A DNA stretch of 64,000 bases from Suillus spraguei (lineage: Eukaryota > Basidiomycota > Agaricomycetes > Boletales > Suillaceae), in NCBI GenBank assembly GCA_016800925.1, contig JABCPU010000053.1, forward strand, positions 124,001 to 188,000, read 5' to 3'. Below, one piece after another: positions 33,287 to 45,218 of the stretch. How positions within the stretch are numbered: the stretch's first letter is position 1; every line of letters begins with the position of its first letter. Made by a program: the position numbers and the translations under genes. Below the pieces are notes generated by a model, which saw only the letters and a program-made list of their open reading frames with translations, ran no database searches and was not told where the DNA came from.

Positions 33287-36200
33287 CGATGTCAGACACA
33301 ACACACTCTCCCGAGTCCCCTTCCGGGAAAGAGAAAGACTATGACGTTCAAATTGAGTTTGTGTTCTATTCGCGTCTCTACCTCCCGCACGGTATCATAT
33401 TGCTGACCTAACAACGAACAGATACCGTACATTATCAGGTCGCGTCGAAGAGAAGCAGACGACCTCCAAATCCCCCCAAAATTCAGCGGACGCAATTCGA
33501 AACATAGATGTTCATCTGTTGAGTGTCGACGAAGTATATTCCCGGTATTCCAGCCATCCCACAGTCGGTTTGGAGCTCGCCGCTGTTCGTTATAGGGAGC
33601 GTGATGGCAAGAATATCATTAGTCCTCCACCTACCGTCTACTGGAAGAAACTGCTTGATTATGTCTTCGGTGGCTTCAACTTTCTCATGTGGATCTCATT
33701 CATCTTGACTGTCGTGAGTGCCATTGTTCACCTGCAATTCTTTTCTAATATACATGTTAGCTCTGCTACGAGCCACTCGGGCCTCCTGAAGCGTTTACTC
33801 TTGGTGTTGCCGTGCTGTTAGTTCGTGACTTCAACTCTAGTGCTCAATTTCCCCCTTCTTATCGACTACAGATCCTCGTCATTGCTGTTTCTGCTGGATT
33901 CTATGCGTTGGTTGATTGGAACGCGAACAGAATCATGAAGTCAATAAAGTCTCTGATTGCACACGAGGCCGCAGTCATTAGGGATGGAAACCAGCAAATA
34001 ATCAAAGCTGCTGACATTGTAGTCGGGGATATTGCCGTGCTCAACGCTGGCGACCGTGTCCCGGCCGACATGCGTGTCATGCAGGCATCATCTGACCTTC
34101 GCTTTGATCGCTCTCTCCTGACGGGTGAAAGGTCTGTCCCCTATTATACATGCCTGAATTGGTCTGAGGCTTTATTGCAGCGAAATGGTACCAGGAGCTC
34201 TTGATGCGACATCAGACAATGCTCTGGAGACTCGCAACCTCGCACTGACATCTACTTTTGTCGTACAAGGGACTTGCCATGGACTCGTGTTCGCAACTGG
34301 AGATAGGACTGTCATGGGACGCCTTGTCAAGATGTCGGGAGAAACAAAGTTCAAGCTTACCACTATTCAAAGAGAACTGTGGTTTTTCACTAAAGTCATT
34401 TCATGCGTGGCACTCTTTTTCTTCTGCCTGTCAATTCTTCTATACGGCGTTTGGTTACGGACATCGTATCCTGGGTATGACACCCCGTCTTCTGCCATCG
34501 TAAATTCAATTGGTTGCTTGACTGCTTTCGTTCCCCAAGTAGGTGGCTAGCAGTGAAAGTTTATATCCCCTTCTTAGTTGACATCTTGCAGGGTCTCCCG
34601 ATTTGTGTGGCACTCTCGTTGACTGTTGTCGCCCGTCGTATGGCTAAGCGTCAGGTGTTGGTCAAGAATCTGGCGACCATCGAGACGTTAGGATGCATGT
34701 CTGTGTTATGTTCCGACAAGACAGGCACGTTAACTGCGGGAAAAATGGTAAGATATGAACGGTCCATCTGCTCTTATTACAAGCTTGCTGATGGACCACA
34801 GATGGTGGGGAATATTGCCTTCCTCAATGATGTATTTTGTGTCGAGGAAATTAACGAGAGGGTTACGAAAGCATCAGACCCCGCTGTATTTTCTGCATTC
34901 AAGGCCCTCCATCAGATCGCGAGGCTTTGCAACGGCGCGAAATTCGACGCAACGACTAACCACCTTTCTGTGCAGGATCGTACGACCAAGGGCGATCCGA
35001 CTGATACTGCTCTTTTGCGTTTTTCCGAGGCTCTTTCAATACCGGAGCTCGGTGTAGATGCCATTACTCTTCAGCAAGACTATCAGAAGAAATTTGAGCT
35101 CCCTTTCAATTCCAGCAACAAATGGATGCTTTCCGTGGTCTCCAAAGTCAACACTGCTGAAAAGAACGCAGAGTCGAACTGGATACTCGTCAAGGGAGCT
35201 CCTGATGTTTTATTCCCTTCCTGCGACAGTGTACTACAAAGTGATGGGACGGTCGTCAAGTTAACAAGTAGGGCGAGGCAGACGTTCACCACGCTTCAAG
35301 AGGACTGGTCAAGCCGAGGTCAACGAGTACTCATGCTGTGAGCGTGAGCACTTTTGACTCAGCGCCTTGATATCTGATATCGTCGCCGAGGTAATAGATG
35401 TAGGAAACCCATAGAAGAAATCAAGACTGGGCTTCCACAGAACGACATGGAAGATCTCGTGTACATGGAGATGTGCAATTTAACCTTGGTTGGTCTAATT
35501 GGAATTTACGATCCTCCTCGCCCGGATGTGTTGCCGTCGATTTCCATAATTCGACAAGCTGGAGTTCGAGTCTTTATGGTCACCGGTGATTTTAAGCTCA
35601 CTGCTCTGGCAATTGCACGCCAGGTAGTTTTTCTTTATTTTCCGCCGCCATAAAATCCTTATCAACCACTCTTTTTCAGGTCGGTATCATTACCCAGCAT
35701 GTTGTTGACACCATCCAGGATGTCCGAGCCGCTGCATCTGAGAAGGTCTCACTGAAAGATGATTATTCCATCAAGCCATTCGATGATGATCCTATCCGCT
35801 CCCTGGTACTTACAGGGGAAGATGTCGCATCTCTCACCTCACTAGATTGGAATGTTATCGTTGGGGCCTACACAGAGATCGTATTTGCGCGCACTACCCC
35901 TGACCAGAAAATGCGAATTGTAGAGGAGATCAAAGCTCGCGGAGACAATACAGTCGCAGTCACGGGAGATGGTGTCAATGATGCGCCAGCACTCAAAGCC
36001 GCTGATATTGGTGTTGCGATGGGTAGTGGCAGTGATGTGGCCAAGGAAGCTGGTATAGATTTTCCTGACGGTCTATTCGATGACACTAATAATCATCTCT
36101 CTCAAGCCGCCTTGATCCTGTTGAAGAATGACTTTGCTTCGATCCCTGTCGCGATGGAGATGGGTCGACTAGTCTTTGATAACCTGAAGAAAGTTACATT

Positions 36201-37191
36201 GTACCTCATGCCTGTGAGTCGCATCTGCGGAAGCAGTATAATTACAGCGGGTTTGATATTTGTGGTATTGCAGGCTGGAAGTTATACGCAATTCATGGCG
36301 GTCGTCGCAAACGTATTACTAGGCATGCAGATTCCTATGAGCGCGTATCAACAAGTCGCCTATTCCATCAGCAACGATGTTGTTATGTCCATCTCGCTCA
36401 TGTATGAGAAACCGGAGTGGGGTAGGTGCTCACGGATTCATGGGTTTTTCAGTGCTCACCTCCTGCTGCAGACCTGATGCAACGCAAACCACGCAATGCC
36501 AGGACCGATAGGCTTACGGATTGGCGCTTTTTCTTCCATATCTTCTTGGTACGTTTCATGACCTGGAGGAACCAAACATATTCATGTGTACTTGCCTAGT
36601 TTTATGGACTGATGCTGTGGCCCTGCGCGATGGTGATGTGGTTCTTATACATGGACCAGCAGGGCCTTAGCTTCTATAAGGTTATCTTAACTTTCAACCA
36701 ATGGGGAGATGGCTGGCAAGGTTACACCCTCGATCAACTAAACCACTTCATCAATGTTGGTCAATGCATCTAGTGCGTTGGCATTCTTTCTTCCCGCAAC
36801 GCTGATTTAATAGTCACTAGCTATGTGACGATGGCCATCGGACAGTGCGGGACTCTTCTAGCAGTTTGCAACCGCCGAGTGTCGATACTGCATTCGAATC
36901 CTCTATGGGGCCCGTCTCGCAACCTGCTTGTACTTGTCGGCATGACGGGCACGGTATTGATCTGCGTCGTGAACCTCTACGGACCTGGCTTCCAGCGGGT
37001 GTTTGATACCGCCCCTATCCCTGGGATGTTCTGGGGTCTTCCATTTACCTTTGCTTTGGGGATCTTGCTCATGGACGAAACTCGCAAGGCCATTGTGAGG
37101 AAATACCCGAAGGTATATTTTGTTACACGACCGTACTGCAACTCGAATTCACACTTTTCTATAGTCTTTCATTGCTTGGCTGGCATGGTGA
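33287..37191 (+). CDS. Na+/K+-type P-type ATPase (class IIC), fungal
   Basis: The N-terminus (SPPPTVYWKKLLDYVFGGFNFLMWISF) is of the Na,K/H,K-ATPase type. The actuator motif TGES is rebuilt across the intron at about 34132-34181. The membrane signature is TAFVPQGLPICVALSL. The phosphorylation loop is CSDKTGTLT and the hinge is TGDGVNDAPALKAADIGVAMG. The C-terminal membrane half (LTDWRFFFHIF, GYTLDQLNHF, RRVSILHSNPLWGP) ends ARKAIVRKYPKSFIAWLAW. The length of about 1,030 residues is normal. One intron (36052-36106) ends in AAG and restores EAAALILLKNDFASI. The class exchanges Na+ and K+ (or H+) at the plasma membrane; no beta subunit is visible. It is flanked on both sides by a CAX gene in the same orientation. 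Confidence 0.9.
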
Positions 37192-38271
37192 ACTCGAAGT
37201 CATATGCAATTAGAATTGTTTTGTCAGTACTGCTCATACTACTCATTCGATGCGCAAATATTATCCACTGCTGATACATTTTCAGCAGGAAGGTTATGTA
37301 GATTGCACATAATTACTCCTTGTATCTCTATCACTTCTTCGGCCAAGTACATCTTGCTTGTTGTGTTACCCCAATTCACCTTTGTCAATTTACTGCACCT
37401 TTTTCTTGGTTAATGCCTTGTTTTGCTTATCTATATCTTGCCAGTTTTGACCTCGCCTACCTCGTCCTCCTGATTTATTCTGCATAGACGTGGCACCTGC
37501 ATCGTAACTATTTTTGCCATGTAAATGTCTTTGTTTTCCCTCCTAGTGTGGGTTAGTTCGGAAATCTATCTGACACCGTGCGCTTTGTAGATAACGTCTG
37601 CATGTCTTTGGCCTAGTTCTCACCCCCTATCATATGCTACAATTAGTGCTGCAGCACGATGTGTGGCGTTCAGCGTGTCCACTACTTCTCGTGCCGCCGG
37701 TGAATACACAGGCTGTGACCCCCATCGCTTCCCTCTTGACGTTGTGCTGTCTTCGTGGTAAGTCTCCTACGTTCGGGGTACCCGCAGGTATCCAAATTTT
37801 GTAGGACCTCGTACCCACGCGGAACCGTTGAACCACAGGCACCCGTGAGGGGTGTGACACGTACCACTGTGCGTGGCCCGACCCACGATTCACCGCGGGT
37901 GTTGCTCGGATGCCCGGGCAGATATTCAATATCCATGTCTTACTCACTGTAGTGTTGACTGCTGCGCCTGTCACGAGCGCCAGTACCAGGCTTAGAGATT
38001 TAGCTCATAACCTCGTCACAAAAGTGTCCAATCAAGTGCCTGTAGAAACAAGGTAAGGATACGAATACGGTCCGGATCCGTGAAGTGCCCTAGACTGGGG
38101 GCTATATTGGGTTTGCACGGTACGTAACTACTGACAACTCCTCGCAAAAAGCCTTATGAGGCGAAACTTACTTCGCCCTCCCACCATCATGATATTAATA
38201 TTAGAATCTCCCTTGTCTATAAGGGGCTGCCTAGGATAGGCTACCACGTCAGGGACTCGTAAGTTCTATGA
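37192..38271. other. Intergenic, no gene seen
   Basis: The stretch at 37760-37920 is richer in G+C than its surroundings and open in several frames, but no conserved protein is seen there. The duplicated CAX promoter begins near 38272. Confidence 0.45.
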
Positions 38272-40480
38272 CGCTGCTACATAAGCAGTTTCTCGCAGAA
38301 TGTTCGAAATTCACAAGTGAATCACCTCCGCCCATTCATCCATGAGCAGCTCAGAGACCTCTCCATTGCTTAAAAATGGCGGCCATTCAAGTCATAGAAA
38401 TCGCTCTTTTACCCGTCGCCTTATCAGCTTCATCAGAGGCGAAGATGAGCCATCATGGGGAGAATCTTTCAAGTTCTTGATTTTCGGCACATGGCTTAAT
38501 GTCCTACTCATATTCATACCTTTGAGCTTCATTTCTCACAGCATGGACTGCGACGCTGGCCTAATATTTTTGTTCAGCTTCATGGCTATCGTCCCTTTGG
38601 CCAAGGTGGACGCTACTCCTATTATCAGATTCTTGGAAGGCTGACATCGTCGTTTTTAGTTGTTGGGCGAGGCTACTGACCAACTATCTATCAAATTAGG
38701 GGAAACTCCGTCGGGTCTCCTCAATGCTTCATTTGGGAATGCCGTAGAAACTATGATTGGCCTTACTGCTTTACTTAACGGTTTGTCCACCGCTCTATAA
38801 TTGGTTACAACTCACGACGATCCTAGGCCAATTGGAAATTGTTCAGACATCCGTGAGCGCCTTCATACAGGCTCTATTTTCGACGGATTGACCTTGGTTT
38901 AGATGCTTGGATCGATCTTGTCAAACCTACTGCTCGTCCTTGGTTGTTCGTTTCTCGCCGGTAAGGGTCCTCGGCTTTTGAACGGAAGAGTGCTCACTTG
39001 ACATAGGTGGATTATATCACAAGGAAGGAGTTTTTAATAGCGCTGGAGCTCAGGCGTGCGTCCTCTGTTTCTCTACCCTTTGCACCCTTGGTTGAATTGC
39101 AATGATTTTAGATCTGCCTCTGTAAGTTTCCTATTCGGTTCATCGCCATGATAACCAAACAAGCCTAGCTTATGGCTCTGTCGTGCATCAGTACGAATAT
39201 TTTCTCCGACTTGAGAATTTTTCTAATATTTCATAGCATTTGTTATCCCTGCGGCCTATGCAAGTACCACAAAAGCTGGACTGCAGAAGCGTTGTGTTGA
39301 TGACTCTAAATGTCCCACTGGGGGTCTACTCTTTATTTCCAGAGGAACTGCCATATTGCTCCTGGGAGCTTACTGCGTATACCTTTGGTTTCAGGTATGC
39401 TCTTATATCCTTTCTTTCTTCTCTAATGTACTCATCCCAAATATTCAGTTAAAATCGCATCCCACACTCTTCATTTCGCCAGTTTCACCTACGGATAAAC
39501 CAATTAGTGAGGAAACGGTGGAAACGACAGAAATGGAGGAAGCGATGCCTCGCATGGGAACAGCTGCTGCTGGTGTTGCGCAAGTTTGATTTAGCCATTT
39601 GCTACATTCGGCGCTTATCTTCTTCGTTCCTCAAGACTTTTATCGGTAACTGTGGTCACCGCATTTTGTGCTGAATATCGTAAGTGTCCCACCCTGTTCC
39701 CTTGGTCTCATGTTCAATTGTTCAATCGTGCCAGTGGTTTCCTCCACTGAGGAAACGGCAGTGCGCTATTCCATCCCAAAGGCCTTCATCGGTGTTGTAT
39801 TGTTGCCGATCGTGGTATGCTTCAAGTGGTATCTGGTCAACTGTCTACTAACATCTCTGTAGGGCAATGCTGCAGACCATGTCACGGCAGTCTGGATGGC
39901 GATGAAGAATAAATACGAGCTCACCATCACCATTTGCGTTGGGAGTTCGATTGTAAGTGTAGACCGTTTATAGTAAGCTTGTGATTGTGCTGATTATTAA
40001 ATAGCAAATTGCTTGCCTCTTAGTTCCATTTCTTGTGACCGTTGGTTGGATGTACGATCATGTATTGCATCTCGTGAGGTGTTGTCCTCACTTTTTTGTT
40101 CAGAGTCGATCAACCCCTAACGTTGCACTTTCGCAACTTCGAGGTCCGTTCATTCAGAGCATATTATGTTCGTCTAAGTTTCTGACGAATCTTCAGACAA
40201 TCGTCCTTTTTGTATCCGTCTTCCTTGTCAACCTATTGATCATGTATGTTTGTTTTCCTTTCACCGCATGTCACTCTGCTCAATTGTTTCAGGCACGGAA
40301 AATCAAATTATATGGAAGGTCTCATGCTCGTCATCCTCTACTTGGTCATCGCCCTCGCATGTGAGTTACCCCTTAGACCCTTTAATCACATTCTAAGTGC
40401 ACTTTAGTTTGGGTGACCTGAGATACCATCCATTATTATAATCATTAGAAGTCAAGATTTCCTGATGCGTCCGCCGAAGA
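38272..40480 (+). repeat. Segmental duplication, copy 2 (CAX gene plus flanks)
   Basis: Direct repeat of 28935-31100, including the CATAAGCAGTTTCT promoter block and the first bases after the stop codon. Divergence is concentrated in the 5' half. The 3' exons and introns are nearly identical between copies. Confidence 0.85.
38342..40421 (+). CDS. Vacuolar Ca2+/H+ exchanger (CAX/VCX1 family), copy 2, altered c-2 motif
   Basis: Exon layout matches copy 1, including a 10-nt micro-exon at 39112-39121. The frame is open throughout: VPLAK joins LLGEATDQLSIKLGE, then FGNAVETMIGLTALL (c-1), MLGSILSNLLLVLG, SRGTAILLLGAYCVYLWF, and GNAADHVTAVWMAMKNKYE (c-2). In the CAX family the Glu of the c-2 GNAAEH motif lines the transport site. 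Here its codon (39875-39877) encodes Asp. The GQL-R-IVQTS segment is also changed (GQLEIVQTS). One intron (39580-39635) has a GC donor where copy 1 has GT. The protein could be an exchanger with changed affinity or a copy drifting toward loss of function. Confidence 0.85.
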
Positions 40481-40624
40481 AGCTGGTGATAAGCCTATTT
40501 CTTTATCCGCCACCCTATTTATTTAGCGTCACTTAAACATGTAACTTACGTGGTAAATTATCAAAGGGAAGCATAAAGGGAAGCATCGTACATCAATTCA
40601 TAATACCGCACGGACGTGAAACGT

Positions 40625-41788
40625 TCACTTTTCTAAGACAAGGCTGTCTCCCTGAAGCTCTTCGAACTTCTTGCGCGCCATGCATATATTCATCTTGATG
40701 GCCGCCGTTTCTGTTATGTGAAGGTAAGTGAACTCGAATCGACCATTAGTAGCAACAAACTGACCGATAACAGGATCATGGGCTACAACTAACACGTAAG
40801 TATTTTTGGTCATTTCATCAAGCACAGCAGTGAACTCTGCCAGTTCCATTTCAAGAGAGCGAAATTCCTCCCTGAGCCGCGAGCATGATTGTTTGAAAGC
40901 TTTGATGAGTTCCGAAGTCCTTTCATATCGCTTTGGATCCAGTGCGTGATAAACAACAGGACCGGAGGGGAAGGCATCGGAGGAATCAGCTCGCGAAGAC
41001 GTTGCAATGACGAGGAAGGTAGTGCGTTCAAATAGTATCACCTCAGTCGCACTGCAAGCTTCAGCGAAGATACGAAGATGTTTCGAGAGGTTACGAGCGT
41101 TAGGGATCAGCGTGTTCACGATATTTGACCATGCCTTGCGCAAAACTCAGTGGTAAATCGGTCGCAGAAGAAGGGGAATTCACAGTACCTTGTAAAGACT
41201 TTCATCATAGATACTCGTCCCAAACACCTTCACTGGTGTCTCGCTGCTAGCTTTCTCGAGTTCTGCCGCCTTGCCTTGCACAACGGTATTACGTTCGGTA
41301 TCCCTCACCAAGTCTATTTTGTGCACCAAGAGGAACACATTTGCATCCTTGCTGAACTGCGATAATCCGTGAAGGCAATCCCGATAGTATTCAAGATCCT
41401 TCTCCATCTCACGGGACTCGACATCAAAGACATAAATCATAACCCCGACATGCGAGAAGATGATTGAGCGTTGCGTACTCAAGTATGAATCCATGAACGC
41501 ATCTTGTCCACCACAGTCCCAAAGGTTGAGGATGAGATCGCCTAGAAAGCGGACATGATTCTGCTCGACATCATTTGTTGCGCCAAGGCGGGAAGTGAGA
41601 GATGCTGGGTTGTTGGAGCTGAGGAGCGTTCAGCTTGTCCAGGCGAAACTGAGGTGGTGTCTTACAATATCATAGACCGCATGGAAGTCTTTCCGCTACC
41701 AGATGCTCCCATCAATAGTACCTAATAAAGTCGCCCAATGACTATCCTGTGCGGCAGACGTAAGAGCTTTGCGCACTTTTTTCTTCAT
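40625..41788 (-). CDS. Rag GTPase Gtr1/RagA
   Basis: The first exon gives MKKK only. After an intron (GTGCGC to TTAG) comes VLLMGASGSGKTSMRSMI, the P-loop with the Rag-specific Met-Arg-Ser. The G3 region is LNLWDCGGQDAFMDSYL, followed by FSHVGVMIYVFDVESREMEKDLEYYR. The G4 motif is HKID. The C-terminal Roadblock-like domain (ACSATEVILFERTTFLVIATS) and a tail of AHDPVIGQ and MNICMARKKFEEL complete the fold. The protein partners with Gtr2/RagC on the vacuole to report amino acid supply to TORC1. All nucleotide-binding motifs look intact. The length of about 310 residues is normal. Confidence 0.92.
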
Positions 41789-42283
41789 CTCGAACCGATA
41801 TGACTTGGTGAACTGTTCCCGGACGCGGCAGAGGGTTTTGTTGGTTTCAAGTTTACCAGGAGCTCCCGCTACACGTGGCTGTCACCTGACCTCTTCGGCA
41901 CTTTACGTCAACATGGTTCTTGCCATCACTGAGTTTTGAATCTGGTGCACCCAACACTGAACAGTACTAGTTCATGGGAGAGGGTTTTGTTCGGTAAATT
42001 CGTGCAGGCATCCGTCACCCGTCCGCTGAACAGGCCATCAGCAGGACAAATCCTCACAACTCCAGGCCAAACTCATTGTGGCGCCCAATTTTCTCCATTT
42101 ATCGTCAGCTCACAGCATGCAGCAGCATTTCTGCCGTTGCTCGATGGTCTCTGTTCCTGCAGTGTGCATGGTCGTCTGGCATTTTTCTGATGGTAAGCTA
42201 CAGTTATCAGTTGGTTGTGCTTTTGCTATTACTGGTTGCTCTCTAATCAGACAGCCTATGTCTGTAGCCACAGCCCATTAATA
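41789..42283. other. Intergenic, no gene seen
   Basis: About 500 bp upstream of Gtr1 and downstream of lumazine synthase. Only short frames without features are present. Confidence 0.45.
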
Positions 42284-42964
<681 letters not shown>

Positions 42965-43120
42965 AGTGGACGATATCAACTTGTAAACATTATTGAAGCT
43001 TTGGGTATAAATAAAGTAACCTGATATTGTATTTGACATTGTTTATACATCTTCCCAAATTTTGTATGAGCTTTCGTGACGAAGTCGTTTCCTCATAAAT
43101 CGCTGGTCATCCTCATAGTG

Positions 43121-44782
43121 ATGTCGGACACGAACCTTGCAGGTAGGCGCATCGCTACATTAGCACATTTGAGGAGCTGAACAAGGTCGCTCGTAGTGAC
43201 ATATTCTCTAATCTATGTGTTTCTCAAACAGCAGTCCCAGACAAAAGCAGCTGATGCTGTGAAGAAAGCCGCAAGGAACATAATTGTCTTAAAGGATGAT
43301 TTGCAGCTCGAGGGTTCACCCTTGGATGAGATAGTCAAGCAATGGAAAGAGTCTCGTGCTAATAACAGTTCGTGAGTGTTCACTTTCCCCGTGTACTATT
43401 TATTTTACTGAAAGTACGAGAATGTAGTTCTGACTCTGACTGTGTGTATTTATTGTCGCTAGTCGTACGAGCTTTATTGCTAAATGTGATATAGCTTCAG
43501 ATGATTCTTCCGATGGTGCGTTATCCCATTCATGCGCAAACGGGCCCCGATATGTAATTCTGGACAGATTCCTCGACAAGTTCCAGCTCTGATTCCAGTT
43601 CCAGTTCATCTGATTCAACGTATGTTATCGAGACGTATAATTTCTCTTGCTCACAAGTCAGCCTCAAGTTCAGAGGATGAGGCAGGCAAGTGTATTGTGT
43701 TGTCACCATGTATTGCCGCCTCACGACCACAGATTCATCATCAAGTGAAAGCGAAAGCAATAGTAAAAAAGGAATTCAGTCCCGTAAAAAGGTCCCTGAG
43801 ACTCTCCCGTGTGGAGACCGCGAAACGAGTGCTACCCTGTCCTCTGGTATACTCCCATTATCAGTGTCAGCTTCATGAGTACTGATCTGTGAAAGATGCC
43901 AAGGTTCCTGATGTCAAGTCTATAATCACTAAAAAGAAATCCCCCGTCAAGGGAAGCTCAAGCTCAAGCTCAGGATCTGATTCTGATTCTGATTCTGATA
44001 ATCTTGCGACTGATTCCGCGCCCAACAAAAAGCTAGCCCACAAAGACACCCCCAAAAGCGATGGTAATTCATCAGATTCCGACTCCAGTTCCTCTAGCCC
44101 CGACTCCAGCTCTTCTAGTTCCGACTCCAGCTCCTCTGATTCCGAGTCTACATCAGCCAGCTCTGAATCTACCACCTCGAGTTCTGAGTCCGAGTCTGAA
44201 GCCGAGATTACTCCCATATCTGGCAAGATTCCTGTCAAACGCGACGTCGTGTCCTCCAAATCTAAGACCAATACGAGTGTCGCATCAATCCCGAAAGAGG
44301 AAATGCAGGTACTGAAAAAGCGAAAGACATCTGAGTCTGGAGCTGCTGTAGTTACTGCTGTGGTGTCTATCGATGATGTGCAAGTTTCGATGAAGAACAG
44401 AAATACCAAGAAAAATGGCAATAGCAAACCCCCACGAAACGTGAATGAGCGATTCTCAAGGATAAAACCCCAGATTATACCTCCAGAACAACTTCTGGAC
44501 AACGGGTACGAGGCAAAGGTGAGGTCTATCTTTGGTTCACCTACAAGACCTAACCCTCTTTCTTCGTACAGGGCGGTATCACTAATGATTACGGTAGTCG
44601 TGCACACCAGGATTTGATTGTCACACGGGGCGCAGGGTTTAGGAAGGAGAAGAACAAGAAGAAAAGAGGTTCATACCGTGGCGGAGAAATCACTGTAAGT
44701 GTGCTCTTTCTTCGGTGTCGATATGGTCATCGCCTGATTGATATGGCAGTTGCAAAGTCATAGTATCAAGTTCACAGATTAA
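43121..44782 (+). CDS. SRP40/Nopp140-type nucleolar phosphoprotein
   Basis: A short N-terminal helical part (KAADAVKKAARNIIVLK, LDEIVKQWKESR) is followed by long Ser/Asp/Glu tracts with Lys-rich spacers, the layout of Nopp140. The C-terminal SRP40 domain is clear: RFSRIKPQIIPPEQLLDNGYEAK, then GGITNDYGSRAHQDLIVTRGAGFRKEKNKKKRGSYRGGEI. The last exon gives TLQSHSIKFTD. Srp40/Nopp140 chaperones H/ACA and C/D snoRNPs between nucleolus and Cajal-like bodies and is heavily CK2-phosphorylated. The Ser tracts hold near-perfect trinucleotide runs (DSDSDSD at 43978-44007) likely to vary in length. Five or more introns are present. Confidence 0.88.
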
Positions 44783-45218
44783 ACACATATTCAGTGGTCG
44801 ATATATATCGCATAAGTTACCTTCGCCGCTCATTCGTGTTCTCTTCACTAAATACACCGCTTCGCATACACAATAAGTCACTAGAATGTTCGCAGCAAAT
44901 TTCATTGGGCGAGTCGATTGGAACACAACTCGGATTTAATCGTTCTACGTACTGAGTTTGATTGGGCATATTTCTATTTCTCAGAGCCTGTCGCAACTGT
45001 AACCTTGAATATGAGATGGCTCGTTGGATGATTTATCGATCGAATAATAAGCCCATCACCAGTACTGACTTGAGGGTTGTTGACTTAGTTATTGCACAGC
45101 CACAGACCAACTGCCAAGCGCTCGTCTCTTGTTGACCGGGTCCTTTATCAAGGAAAATAACATAGTTCTTTCTTATAAAGAGGTATTCCGCTCAAGTCAA
45201 ACCTGAGCGCTGTCCACT
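44783..45218. other. Intergenic, no gene seen
   Basis: Spacer of about 440 bp between the SRP40-type gene and the TilS-like gene. A TATA-like TTATAAAGAG lies at about 45174 upstream of the latter. Confidence 0.4.

Noticed and set aside
37760..37920. G+C-rich patch considered as subtelomeric repeat or RNA gene
   Set aside because: No telomere-like unit, box motif or convincing long stem was found.
43873..44607. 244-codon open frame antisense to the SRP40-type gene
   Set aside because: It mirrors the Ser/Asp trinucleotide tracts of the real gene and has no features of its own.
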